Program-made: the position numbers and the translations under genes
Notes under the pieces: model-generated
The model's input: the letters and a program-made list of their open reading frames with translations, nothing else
What the model was told of the DNA's origin: nothing
The model's database searches: none
In this document: in pieces, positions 1-8,000 of the stretch
Position numbering within the stretch: position 1 is the stretch's first letter
Layout: each line of letters opens with the position of its first letter
Source: an uncultured Bacteroidaceae bacterium
GTDB taxonomy: Bacteria; Bacteroidota; Bacteroidia; Bacteroidales; Bacteroidaceae
Assembly (NCBI GenBank): GCA_904502185.1
Contig: CAJGDX010000077.1
Span: forward strand, 1-10,450
Direction of reading: 5' to 3'
DNA length: 10,450 nucleotides

Positions 1-564
1 CTGCCCAGCGAGGTTACAACAATCAGCAACTACGCATTCTACCAGAACACAAAGATGTCAAAGGTAGTGCTTGGCAACAGCCTTAAATCAATCAGCAACT
101 ACGCATTCAGCGGTTGCGAGGCTCTTGAAAGAATCACAATCCCTGCAAGCGTAACAGAGATTGGTCGTCAGGCATTCAAAGGCTGTCCCTTCGTATGTGT
201 AATCTGTGAGGGCGAGACACCCGCAAGTGCAGGTTCAAAAGCATTCGACACAGACGCTATCGCAAAAGCCACATTGGTAGTTCCCAACGAAGCAGCAGTT
301 GAGGCATACAAAGCAGCAAGCGTATGGAAGAACTTCGGTACAATCATCAGCTACGACCAGTACCTCACAAGCATTGCTCCTGCAACAGAAGATGCAGCAG
401 TGACTGTTAAGGATGGCAAGATTGTAGTAGCAGAGGATGCAGAGGTTACAATCTACACATTCGCCGGCAAACTGGTAGCTAAGGGCAACGGTGGTGAATA
501 TACACTTCCCGCAGGCAGCTACATTGTAAAAGTTGGCAACAAAGCTGTTAAAGTTAAGATGTAA
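1..564 (+). CDS. BspA-like leucine-rich-repeat surface protein, C-terminal part (5' end outside window)
   Basis: Frame 1 is open from the first base to TAA at 562-564, giving 187 residues with no start in view; the ATG at 55 lies inside a repeat and is not taken as the start. Residues 1-55 hold LRR_5 (BspA/Treponema-type) repeats, seen as the recurring patterns ISNYAF, SISNYAFSGC and EIGRQAFKGC about 23 residues apart. Residues 90-118 form the usual closing segment of such proteins (VPNEAAVEAYKAA followed by VWKNFGTI). The last 65 residues are a small beta-rich tail (VTIYTFAGK, TLPAGSYIVKV) resembling Por-type C-terminal domains that direct type IX export or anchoring. Proteins of this family are usually surface-exposed adhesins or host-binding proteins; the ligand cannot be inferred. 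The start, signal peptide and total repeat number are unseen. Family call is fairly sure; the export route is inference. Confidence 0.85.
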   Translation: MPSEVTTISNYAFYQNTKMSKVVLGNSLKSISNYAFSGCEALERITIPASVTEIGRQAFKGCPFVCVICEGETPASAGSKAFDTDAIAKATLVVPNEAAVEAYKAASVWKNFGTIISYDQYLTSIAPATEDAAVTVKDGKIVVAEDAEVTIYTFAGKLVAKGNGGEYTLPAGSYIVKVGNKAVKVKM

Positions 565-586
565 TTCATCTGAAAAAAAATAAGCT

Positions 587-619
587 CAACGGGCGCTTCG
601 AGTTTCGAAGCGCCCGTTG
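587..619 (+). terminator. Strong hairpin after the BspA-like gene
   Basis: Perfect inverted repeat: arms 587-601 and 605-619 (15 bp, core GGGCGCTTCG) around a 3-nt loop, starting 23 bp after the TAA. The downstream T-run on this strand is interrupted (TTGTTGTATTA), so termination is plausible but not textbook. An A8 run at 573-580 on the 5' side means the hairpin could also stop transcription coming from the right on the minus strand. Confidence 0.8.
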
Positions 620-1105
620 TTGTATTATAGATTATATAAAGAAAAGACTATATAAGGCTTAGTGGTTACTCAAGAGGCTATTATAGTATCACATCTGCAT
701 ATTTACACGGTCTGTATTTCTCTTAATCTCTAATTGCAATAACTTGTGGCAGTTGCTTATATTTCTCCTCCTTACCAGGCAAGGAAGCAAAGCCGCGCTG
801 CACAGGACGCTGAATTGTTGTATGAGGCAAGCCTTGTTGCTATAGCCTTCGACAGCGCAGCTTATAGCGCAGCCTGGTTTTATAAGTCACCAATGTTCAT
901 TGTTTACGTCAAAGAAATCTCGGCGATAGTTACTAAAAACAGTTGTATTGACTATTATAAACAGAACCGACATTACACCATCAGCATGTCGGCAATGAAG
1001 CACTTTATATAAAACCAACAGACAATAGGAGAGTTCAAACATCGTCCCTGAAGGAGCATGTAACAGCAACAGACTGCGGACAACAAAGTTTCATGCTATA
1101 CAAAC
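620..1105. other. Gene-poor stretch between two convergent terminators
   Basis: About 490 bp with no coding sequence I can support. The open frames here (a GTG-started 88-codon frame at 746-1012 and a TTG-started 60-codon minus frame at 887-1069) have no recognisable family motif, ribosome binding site or good promoter. Composition is AT-rich except for a GC-richer core at about 771-880. In that core the 7-mer ACCAGGC (774-780) is complementary to GCCTGGT (872-878), which would close a roughly 105-nt fold. The core also has an 8-bp direct repeat, AGCGCAGC at 854-861 and 866-873. No tRNA-like or known riboswitch pattern was recognised. It could be a small RNA, a gene remnant or a small repeat element. 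Confidence 0.4.
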
Positions 1106-1141
1106 AAAAAAGGGATGCGTCATATATTCATAACGCATCCC
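1106..1141 (-). terminator. Rho-independent terminator of the GT5-DUF4270 operon
   Basis: Read on the minus strand, a perfect 9-bp stem (GGGATGCGT at 1141-1133 with ACGCATCCC at 1120-1112) around a 12-nt AT-rich loop is followed at once by six T's (1111-1106). It begins 23 bp after the DUF4270 stop codon. This is the classic intrinsic terminator layout. Confidence 0.92.
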
Positions 1142-1164
1142 AATATATTTAATAAGGTAAAATT

Positions 1165-2577
1165 CTAATTAAAGGTACTTGTAACCACCTTAATGGCAAT
1201 CTTATCCTTTCCGCCACGCAATCTTATGCTGTTCATCTTCAGGTCGTGAGTAACAGCCACTATACTACCATTGCTATCCTTTGTAGAGGTTACAGGAATA
1301 AGCACCACCTTGTTCCAATCGGGGTTCTTGCTTTCCCATTCAGGATCAGCAGCAACACCCTCTTCATATTCGTCGCGACAATAGTTTATCAGACGCGAAA
1401 TATTGTTGAAGACATACTGGTTGTATGTGGAATTGAATGTTGCATAGTACGATTTTACATTATCATAAATCTCATTCTGCAGGAAGAAGCTGTACATATC
1501 GCACTTGCGCACCATCAGCAACGCAGCAGGGATAGTATACTTATACTGATAATCGCTTGTCTGATTGTAACGGGTAAAAACAATTTTTGCAAGGTTCAAA
1601 GTATCGACACTCTCCACAATCTCATTCACCGGCAGCTCTACCTCTGTAAAGACACCGGCAGGAGTCTTAAGATAGGTACATGAGTTATCATCGACCAACG
1701 AACTGAGGTCGCCATTATTGAATTTATTCACCTGCAACACCTCTTTGGTTGAAGAGAATGTAGCAATTGAAACTGCAAGCGAATCGACCTTGCCCGATGA
1801 GCTTTTAACCATCTGACGGAAATATACATTCACACGTGCCATGCTCACATATATCACGGTTCCGTCGCCCTGTGTACAACGCACATAAAGACCCTTCAGT
1901 ATGTTGTTGATAAAGTTGTCGGAATTGGCAAAATATTGCTTACCTATGGAGTCACCCTCGGCATTAGTTTCGTAATACTTGTGGATGAATCTGTTGCCAA
2001 GCTCCTGAGGCAGTGCAATAGTCACACTGGGTGTGTAATCGTCGCCGAAACGTACAGAATCGGGCACAGAATAATCAATTGCACAATAGGTCTTTTCGGC
2101 TATGGGACCTGCATCCTCGTCATAAAACTCGGAAGGGTCTACATTTGTGTAATAGGGAACTCCCTCCTGCAAAGTCTTGTCGAGCTCGAAAACTTCACAC
2201 TTCATAGTGTTCAGCGAATCGCCAAAATAGCTATTGTAGAACAATTTCAGCTCTATTTTGTAGGCGCTGTCACCAAGCACACCTTCTGTAGGGAAGCCAT
2301 AGTTCTCGACACAGTTGAACTGTGCAATAAAATCGGAAGAGAAGACCGTTCCCGTTTCAGGGTCGGTATATCTTCCAAGATAGACCCTGTTGGTATTTGC
2401 CAATATCGAGTCGTTCGCCAAGATTGAACGGCTGCCGGCATAAAAGGTTACAGTGTCTATCTCCATCTTGTCACCATCGGGAACGATGCTTGTTCCGAGC
2501 ATGTCGGTATTGTCGTCACATCCGACGAAGAGGAGGGTTGCTATTGCTGTAAGAAATAGAAAAAGTTTACGTTTCAT
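1165..2577 (-). CDS. DUF4270 family lipoprotein
   Basis: A 470-residue protein of the Bacteroidetes-specific DUF4270 family, whose function is unknown. The N-terminus MKRKLFLFLTAIATLLFVGC is a lipoprotein signal peptide ending in a lipobox-like LFVGC with the lipidated Cys at residue 20. The acidic residues just after it (DDNTD) resemble the Bacteroidetes lipoprotein export signal, so outer-leaflet or surface placement is possible. The family call rests on the N-terminal part, MLGTSIVPDGD and the segment VYLGRYTDPETGTVF, and on position: it starts 6 bp after the stop of the GT5-like gene, so the two are almost certainly co-transcribed and perhaps translationally coupled. A purine-rich AGAGGA that could serve as its ribosome binding site lies within the last codons of that gene. 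No catalytic motif was recognised. Whether it binds glycans or takes part in envelope work cannot be said from the sequence. Confidence 0.85.
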   Translation of the reverse strand: MKRKLFLFLTAIATLLFVGCDDNTDMLGTSIVPDGDKMEIDTVTFYAGSRSILANDSILANTNRVYLGRYTDPETGTVFSSDFIAQFNCVENYGFPTEGVLGDSAYKIELKLFYNSYFGDSLNTMKCEVFELDKTLQEGVPYYTNVDPSEFYDEDAGPIAEKTYCAIDYSVPDSVRFGDDYTPSVTIALPQELGNRFIHKYYETNAEGDSIGKQYFANSDNFINNILKGLYVRCTQGDGTVIYVSMARVNVYFRQMVKSSSGKVDSLAVSIATFSSTKEVLQVNKFNNGDLSSLVDDNSCTYLKTPAGVFTEVELPVNEIVESVDTLNLAKIVFTRYNQTSDYQYKYTIPAALLMVRKCDMYSFFLQNEIYDNVKSYYATFNSTYNQYVFNNISRLINYCRDEYEEGVAADPEWESKNPDWNKVVLIPVTSTKDSNGSIVAVTHDLKMNSIRLRGGKDKIAIKVVTSTFN

Positions 2578-2583
2578 CTGATA

Positions 2584-3399
2584 TTATCCTCTAACCTTGT
2601 CGTAGAACTCGTTGCATGCAGGTGCGTAATTTTCCGCCTCCTGATACTCCAATACAGGTTTACCCAACTCTTTGGCATATGACACCAGCGACTCGGGAAT
2701 ATTGGGTGAGTTCAAAATGACGCCGTCGCTATATCTAATGGCAAGTTTAGCAAGTTCTTCGTAAGTAACAGGCTTGTTCACATCCTCCACCAACGACTCT
2801 ACCATATCCTTGCACAGAAGTTTCTTTGTAAAATTCTCGTCGATGGGATTTTTGAAGTTTGTATCGTAGAGCGAGAATACGACTTTCGAGTCGCGGAACG
2901 AAGGCTCCTCGCTGTATGAACTCTTTATATACAAAGGCACCAACGCCGATATCCAACCGTGGCAGTGGATTACCTCGGGACACCAACGAAGTTTTTTCAC
3001 AGTCTCCAGCACACCGCGGGCGAAGAAAATTATACGCTCGTCGTTGTCGGAATACTCATTGCCGTCTGCATCCTCTGTCATCAGTCTGTTCTGGAAGTAG
3101 TCATCGTTGTCGATGAAGTATACCTGCATGCGGGCAGCCTGAAGCGATGCCACCTTGATAATCAGCGGATGGTCAGTTTCGTCTATGATAAGATTCATAC
3201 CCGAAAGGCGAATAACCTCGTGCAACTGATTACGTCTTTCGTTTATAAAACCCCACTTGGGTGTAAAGATTCTAATTTCACGACCGCTCTCCTGGGTTGC
3301 CTGGGGCAATGATCTACCTATATTTGCTATCTCCGACTCGGGTACAAAAGGTGTGATTTCTTGTGTAATAAATAGTACTTTGCTTGCTTTCATTGTCAT
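2584..3399 (-). CDS. Glycogen/starch synthase-like GT5 N-terminal domain protein
   Basis: A 271-residue cytoplasmic protein matching only the N-terminal Rossmann half of GT5 glycogen synthase (GlgA, normally about 480 residues); the C-terminal nucleotide-sugar-binding half is absent. Family marks are the opening strand KVLFITQEITPFVP (7-20), ERIIFFARGVLE (121-132) and VIHCHGWISALVPLYIK (143-159), the counterpart of the GT5 HxHDW segment. The usual KxGGLxDV glucan/ADP-binding motif near the N-terminus is replaced by SEIANIGRSLPQ (22-33), so ordinary ADP-glucose transferase activity is doubtful despite the common database name. As I recall, short forms like this are widespread in Bacteroidales, which argues against a recent truncation; no remnant of the second half follows. 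It starts an operon with the DUF4270 lipoprotein gene. ATG at 3399 or 3393 could serve as start: AAGG (3407-3404) is 4 nt from the first and 10 nt from the second. Confidence 0.85.
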   Translation of the reverse strand: MTMKASKVLFITQEITPFVPESEIANIGRSLPQATQESGREIRIFTPKWGFINERRNQLHEVIRLSGMNLIIDETDHPLIIKVASLQAARMQVYFIDNDDYFQNRLMTEDADGNEYSDNDERIIFFARGVLETVKKLRWCPEVIHCHGWISALVPLYIKSSYSEEPSFRDSKVVFSLYDTNFKNPIDENFTKKLLCKDMVESLVEDVNKPVTYEELAKLAIRYSDGVILNSPNIPESLVSYAKELGKPVLEYQEAENYAPACNEFYDKVRG

Positions 3400-3427
3400 T
3401 ATGCCTTACGAATATAGTCTAGGCAGT

Positions 3428-3460
3428 GCAAAGGTACTGAAAAAGTGGAAGATAAGCAAA
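3428..3460 (-). promoter_or_regulatory. Bacteroidetes sigma-ABfr type promoter for the GT5-DUF4270 operon
   Basis: On the minus strand the -33 box TTTG (3460-3457) is followed after 20 bp by TACCTTTGC (3436-3428), a perfect match to the Bacteroidetes -7 consensus TAnnTTTG with the favoured following C. Transcription would start near 3421-3424, giving a short leader of about 22-25 nt before the ATG at 3399. Confidence 0.85.
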
Positions 3461-3570
3461 CTTAGCGATGGAATAAAACGATAGTTTTAGATTCTTAAAC
3501 ATTTTCGGGACACTTTTTTGCCTGTTACATAACACACAGCAGTTCTGTTATCAAATTTTCGGCACATTTA

Positions 3571-3603
3571 TTTCGTTATATCCCTAAATGTTTGTTACTT
3601 TGC
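3571..3603 (+). promoter_or_regulatory. Likely promoter for panC-panD
   Basis: TTACTTTGC at 3595-3603 matches the Bacteroidetes -7 box TAnnTTTG with one change (second base T instead of A). TTTC at 3571-3574, 20 bp upstream, matches the -33 TTTG in three of four bases. The predicted start near 3610 gives a panC leader of about 110 nt. No better match lies nearer the gene. Confidence 0.6.
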
Positions 3604-3721
3604 ACGCGATTTCAGAAAAAACAGTACAGAGGTATCTATTTCACCCTGTTTTTTTGATTTGTATAACAACGAGGTTCCTACCACAAAAGTTGAACCTTCT
3701 TAATAATATTTATCATTCGAG

Positions 3722-4573
3722 ATGAAAGTTATTCGTACAATCTCAGAGCTCAAGCAGGAGCTTTCTACACTGAGAAACGATGGCAAAAGCATTGGCTTTG
3801 TACCCACAATGGGAGCCTTGCACCAGGGCCACGCATCATTGGTAAAACGTTCGGTAGAAGAGAATGATGTCACCGCAGTGAGCGTATTTGTAAACCCCAC
3901 ACAGTTCAACGACAAGAACGATTTGAAGAACTATCCGCGTAATCTTCAGGCCGATTGCGAACTTCTGCAATCTATCGGCGCAGATATTGTTTTTGCGCCC
4001 GAAGTTGAGGAGATGTACCCCGAGCCCGACACACGTACATTCAGTTTCGCACCTCTGGACACAGTAATGGAGGGAGGCTGTCGCCCCGGACACTTCAACG
4101 GAGTGGCACAGATTGTAAGCAAACTGTTCTATGCAGTGGAACCCGACAAGGCATATTTTGGCGAGAAGGATTTCCAGCAGTTGGCTATCATCCGCGAAAT
4201 GGTAAAACAGCTTGAGATTCCTGTGAAAATCATCGGTTGCCCCATCGTCCGCGAGAATGACGGACTTGCACTGAGCAGCCGCAACATGCTTTTAAGCGAC
4301 GAAGAGCGTCAGCGCGCACTTACAATTTCGCGCAGCCTTTTTGCCAGCCTCGAGTATGCAAAGAGCCATACACTGGCCGAGACAAAAGCATTTGTAGAGG
4401 ATGCAATCAACAGCACCGAAGGTTTGCAGCTCGAATACTATCAGATTGTAGACGGAAACACGCTGCAAGAGATTGCCGAATGGGAGGACAGCGACTATGT
4501 TGTAGGCTGCATTGCACTTTTCTGTGGTAAGATAAGACTTATTGACAACATCAAATACAAGGAGGTGGAATAA
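3722..4573 (+). CDS. panC: Pantoate--beta-alanine ligase (pantothenate synthetase)
   Basis: A 283-residue cytosolic enzyme that joins pantoate and beta-alanine with ATP, via pantoyl-adenylate, to give pantothenate for coenzyme A. Full length for the family. Visible signatures in order: VPTMGALHQGH (27-37) containing the HIGH-like HxGH (His34, His37), VFVNPTQF (55-62) for the pantoate site, PGHFNGVAQIV (122-132), YFGEKDFQQ (145-153), and SSRNMLLS (185-192), which is the KMSKS-like ATP loop region. The ATG at 3722 gives an N-terminus (MKVIRTISEL) that puts the HxGH histidines at the same positions as in E. coli PanC. No strong Shine-Dalgarno is seen, as is usual in Bacteroidetes. panD follows after 9 bp, so the substrate beta-alanine is made by the next gene of the same operon. 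Confidence 0.98.
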   Translation: MKVIRTISELKQELSTLRNDGKSIGFVPTMGALHQGHASLVKRSVEENDVTAVSVFVNPTQFNDKNDLKNYPRNLQADCELLQSIGADIVFAPEVEEMYPEPDTRTFSFAPLDTVMEGGCRPGHFNGVAQIVSKLFYAVEPDKAYFGEKDFQQLAIIREMVKQLEIPVKIIGCPIVRENDGLALSSRNMLLSDEERQRALTISRSLFASLEYAKSHTLAETKAFVEDAINSTEGLQLEYYQIVDGNTLQEIAEWEDSDYVVGCIALFCGKIRLIDNIKYKEVE

Positions 4574-4582
4574 AACTACGAC

Positions 4583-4936
4583 ATGTTGTTACAGATGTTA
4601 AAATCCAAGTTACATTGCGTAACTGTCACTGAGGCAAACCTCAACTACATGGGTAGCATCACCATAGACGAAACACTGATGGATGCAGCCGGACTTCTCG
4701 AAGGCGAAATGGTTCATGTGGTAAACAACAACAATGGCGAACGCATTGTGACATACATTATAAAAGGTAAACGCGACTCAGGTGTAATTTGCCTTAACGG
4801 TGCTGCTGCACGCAAGTTCCAGCCGGGAGACGTGGTTATAATCATGGCATACGCATCGATGACCCCCGAAGAGGCTCGCGAGTTCAAGCCCAAGGTTGTT
4901 ATCCCCGACCGCCGTACAAACAGTTTGGTGAAATAA
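4583..4936 (+). CDS. panD: Aspartate 1-decarboxylase proenzyme
   Basis: A 117-residue pyruvoyl-dependent enzyme converting L-aspartate to beta-alanine and CO2, supplying PanC. The self-cleavage site is intact: in LNYMGSITIDE the Gly24-Ser25 bond is where the proenzyme splits and Ser25 becomes the pyruvoyl group. Other family segments are Lys9 and the KSKLH strand, NNNNGERIVTYIIKG (48-62), and GVICLNGAAARKFQPGDVVI. The first ATG (4583) rather than the one at 4595 is chosen because MLLQMLKSKLH aligns without gaps to the E. coli N-terminus MIRTMLQGKLH and gives the canonical cleavage numbering. It lies 9 bp after panC, and the operon ends at the palindrome 4954-4999. Confidence 0.97.
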   Translation: MLLQMLKSKLHCVTVTEANLNYMGSITIDETLMDAAGLLEGEMVHVVNNNNGERIVTYIIKGKRDSGVICLNGAAARKFQPGDVVIIMAYASMTPEEAREFKPKVVIPDRRTNSLVK

Positions 4937-4953
4937 GTTATCATTTTTACAAT

Positions 4954-4999
4954 TAAACATAAAGGTCTTGATTTTCGAAAATCAAGACCTTTATGTTTA
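4954..4999. terminator. Bidirectional terminator between panD and the GH2 gene
   Basis: A perfect 23-bp inverted repeat with no spacer (centre between 4976 and 4977, at TTCGAA), with AT-rich outer ends and an AAAGGTCTTG/CAAGACCTTT core. It lies 17 bp after the panD stop and 18 bp after the GH2 stop. On either strand the 3' arm ends in a T-rich stretch, so one element can end both converging transcripts. Confidence 0.85.
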
Positions 5000-5017
5000 T
5001 ACACAACTGAGTGTCAC

Positions 5018-8000
5018 CTATAAGTTCACGTACGAGATTCTGAATTTGTATTTTACAGGCTCATTGGTCACACGATACTTTTCAAGTGTATCTACATCGT
5101 AGCCACAGCTGGCGTTTCCAACACCACGCAGCACGGCATCAAGATGAAGCACTGTGTAAGGCGACTTTTCTGCCTCCCACAAATGGCGAGCCTTCATCAG
5201 CGAGGCATCTGTGTAGCGCAGAGCCGAGAATGAACAGTCACCGGCAAGTACTCTTATCTTCAATCCCACACCTTTGGCATTTGTAAGTGTGAGTTCGCGC
5301 AGTCCCTCGCGGTTGCCACTGCTCTGAGGCTTCACATAGTGTCCGGTCATTTCGTCGACTGTGGTCGAATAGCGTCCAAGCATTACACCAGACATTCTGT
5401 CGTTGTGGTTTTCCAACGGACCATAAGCATAATAGTCCACATTAGAGTATTCGGGATTGATATACGACAGCAATCCTGCACGACGCAAATCTGCTCTATG
5501 CGGTGTAAATTCAGTTTCTACATCCATTTTTCCATTTGCATACACAGTGTATGTAACAGCCGTAGAACAGAGTTTGCCACCACGTTTAACCATTATTTTC
5601 ACAGAGCCGTCCTTTACGTTTGCATACATAATTTCCGCATTATCATCGTTGCCTGCGTCTGTGTAACCGTAGCGGTCGTTCTCTATCCAGCGATGATTAT
5701 CATACACGAAAGAGGCTTCGTTTATAAATTCTCGTCCGCCAATTTTCAAGAACTTCACAGAGCCATCCTCTGCATTGAATTTCACACAGATTTTACTATT
5801 TCCTACGACAACTGCATCGCCAATATTTCTGAGAATCAATTCTTTTGACTTTTCAACAGCAGTCATGGTACCGGCAGGCAGTTTTGTTACAGACGAATAT
5901 ACTGATGAATCATCGGCAAATTCGCCCCACTGACGTTCCACAAGTACAAACTGCGCAGCTGTTTCCTCATGTCCTGCCTCGCACCAACGGGTAGGTTTGC
6001 GACGAATAAACTGAATATTAAGTGCAAGCTCATCGTTGTTCAGATTGGCCTTGTTGTATTTAAGGTCGAGTGTCACAGATTTACCAGGCTCAACATCGGG
6101 CAGATGTATGGTTCTACCCTTCTGCGGACGACCGTTTTTCAGTGTAACAGTGTGCAGGTCGAACTCCGAGAGGTTGGTGAAGTTATATTTATTGCGTATC
6201 TCCACCGTTGCATAACCATATTCGCGGTCAAGAGATACGAGTTTAATATCGACATAGTCGTAGACAGCCTTAACCTCTTTCAGTTTGGGAGTCTCCTCGC
6301 GCGTGGCTGTGACAATTCCGTTTGAACAGAAGTTACCCTGGTGAGGACCGGGATAGTCGTAGCCTGTGTGCAGACGTCCCTCGTATGTTCCTGCCTTAAT
6401 TTCCGCAGGGTCGTAGATTGCCTGGTCCACCCAGTCCCAGATGCAACCACCGGCTGTGGCGTTGCTTGCCTCTATCATCTCCCAGTACTCGGCAAGGTTA
6501 CCTATTGCGTTACCCATTGCGTGAGCATATTCGCAGATAAACATAGGCTTGTCGAGATTGCTGGTATTCTCGCGCATCCACGCCATTCCCGGATACATCT
6601 TGGAGTACATGTCGCTGTAGTCGCCACCTCCGAAAGGACGGCCGCCGCCACGAGTACCCTCGTAGTGTACGGGACGATTGTCGAGACGCTTGGCAGCCTC
6701 GTAGCAATATTTAAAATTGCTTCCGTGACCTGCCTCGTTACCCAAACTCCAGAAAATCACACTCGGATGGTTTCTGTCGCGCAACACCATGCGGTCTATT
6801 CTGTCGACAAACGAAGGAATCCACGATGGCATGCTGCTTATCGACTGATTGGCATGGTCCTCGAGGTCAGCCTCGTCCATACAATAGAGTCCATAATAAT
6901 CGAACATCGAGTACATGCGGGCAGCATTGGGGTAATGCGAAGTGCGTATAGTGTTGATATTATTGCGTTTCATCAGCAGCACATCCTGCAACATCGACTC
7001 TGTGGGAACTGCACGGCCATAGAGAGGATGAGAATCGTGACGGTTCACGCCTTTGAACATCACTCGCTGACCGTTGACAAATATCTGAGAATTCTTTATC
7101 TCAATGTGGCGGAAGCCGTAGTATGTCGAGAATGCCATCTCGCGTTTACCGTCGGAAGAGATTCCATCGCGCTGTTCAATCTCCACTTTGTAGAGGTTAG
7201 GTTGCTCGGCGCTCCAGCGCTGAATCTTTTCGCGGATAGGCACTTTGACATTCAGAGTTTTCAATGTATCGTTCGCATCAAATCCTGTGCCGAATTCCGT
7301 AGCACCCACAAGTTTTCCGGCAGGGTTATACACATTCACCACAAAGTATTTAGCAACCTTATTCATACGGTCGCGGTTGTCCACTTCGAGAGCCACATTA
7401 AGTTCCACTGACGAGTCGGCATCAGAAGGCTCTGCCTGCAAGCCGGGGGTTGTCAGATAGTGGTCGCGCACCGACACCTTGGGCACATTGTAGAGATATA
7501 CATCGCGGAAGATACCACTCATGCGGAACATATCCTGACACTCGAGGTAGGAACCGTCGCTCCAGCGGAACACCTGCACTGCCAGGCGGTTGTTGCCCTT
7601 GCGCAGATATTTTGTAAGGTCAAATTCGGCAACATTGTTTGCGCCCTGAGTATATCCGACATACTCACCATTCAAGTAGACAATGGCAGCACTGTATATT
7701 CCGCCAAAGTGGATAAATGTGCGGTTGCCGTCCCAATTTTCGGGAACAGTAAATGTGTGAACATAAGAGCCAACGGGGTTGATGCCGTAGTTCTTGCCAC
7801 CATCGTTGAAGCCGGGACGCGCCTTAATAAAGGGAGGTGTATTCGAATGGGGGTACTCAACATTGCAATAGATGGGGCGGTCGTATCCGTGCATTTCCCA
7901 GTTTGAGGGGACAGGAATTTCGTCCCAGCCGCTGACATCAAAGTCCTCTTTGTAAAAATCAGTGGGACGCTTCGAAGGCTCGGGAACAAGATTGAATTTC

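Larger units (their letters stand above)
3400..3721. promoter_or_regulatory. Divergent promoter region between the GT5-like gene and panC
   Basis: A 322-bp AT-rich intergenic region carrying the outward-facing promoters of the GT5-DUF4270 operon (minus) and panC-panD (plus), annotated separately. The remaining sequence shows no ORF. With the proposed panC promoter the panC leader would be about 110 nt; I found no recognisable riboswitch or strong attenuator in it. Confidence 0.6.

Noticed and set aside
746..1012. 88-codon GTG-started open frame on the plus strand
   Set aside because: No family motif, no ribosome binding site or promoter, and the composition changes sharply along the frame; more likely chance in non-coding DNA.
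887..1069. 60-codon TTG-started open frame on the minus strand
   Set aside because: Unlikely start codon, no recognisable protein features, and it overlaps the equally doubtful plus-strand frame.
3257..3484. 75-codon plus-strand open frame crossing the GT5-like start and its promoter
   Set aside because: It is mostly antisense to the GT5-like gene and covers a near-ideal promoter; no family resemblance.
4714..5004. 96-codon minus-strand open frame opposite panD
   Set aside because: It begins within the palindromic terminator and is antisense to the conserved panD coding sequence.
6341..7411. 356-codon open frame on the plus strand, antisense to the GH2 gene
   Set aside because: It lies wholly opposite the conserved TIM-barrel coding region, and its His/Val/Cys-rich translation is typical of an antisense shadow.
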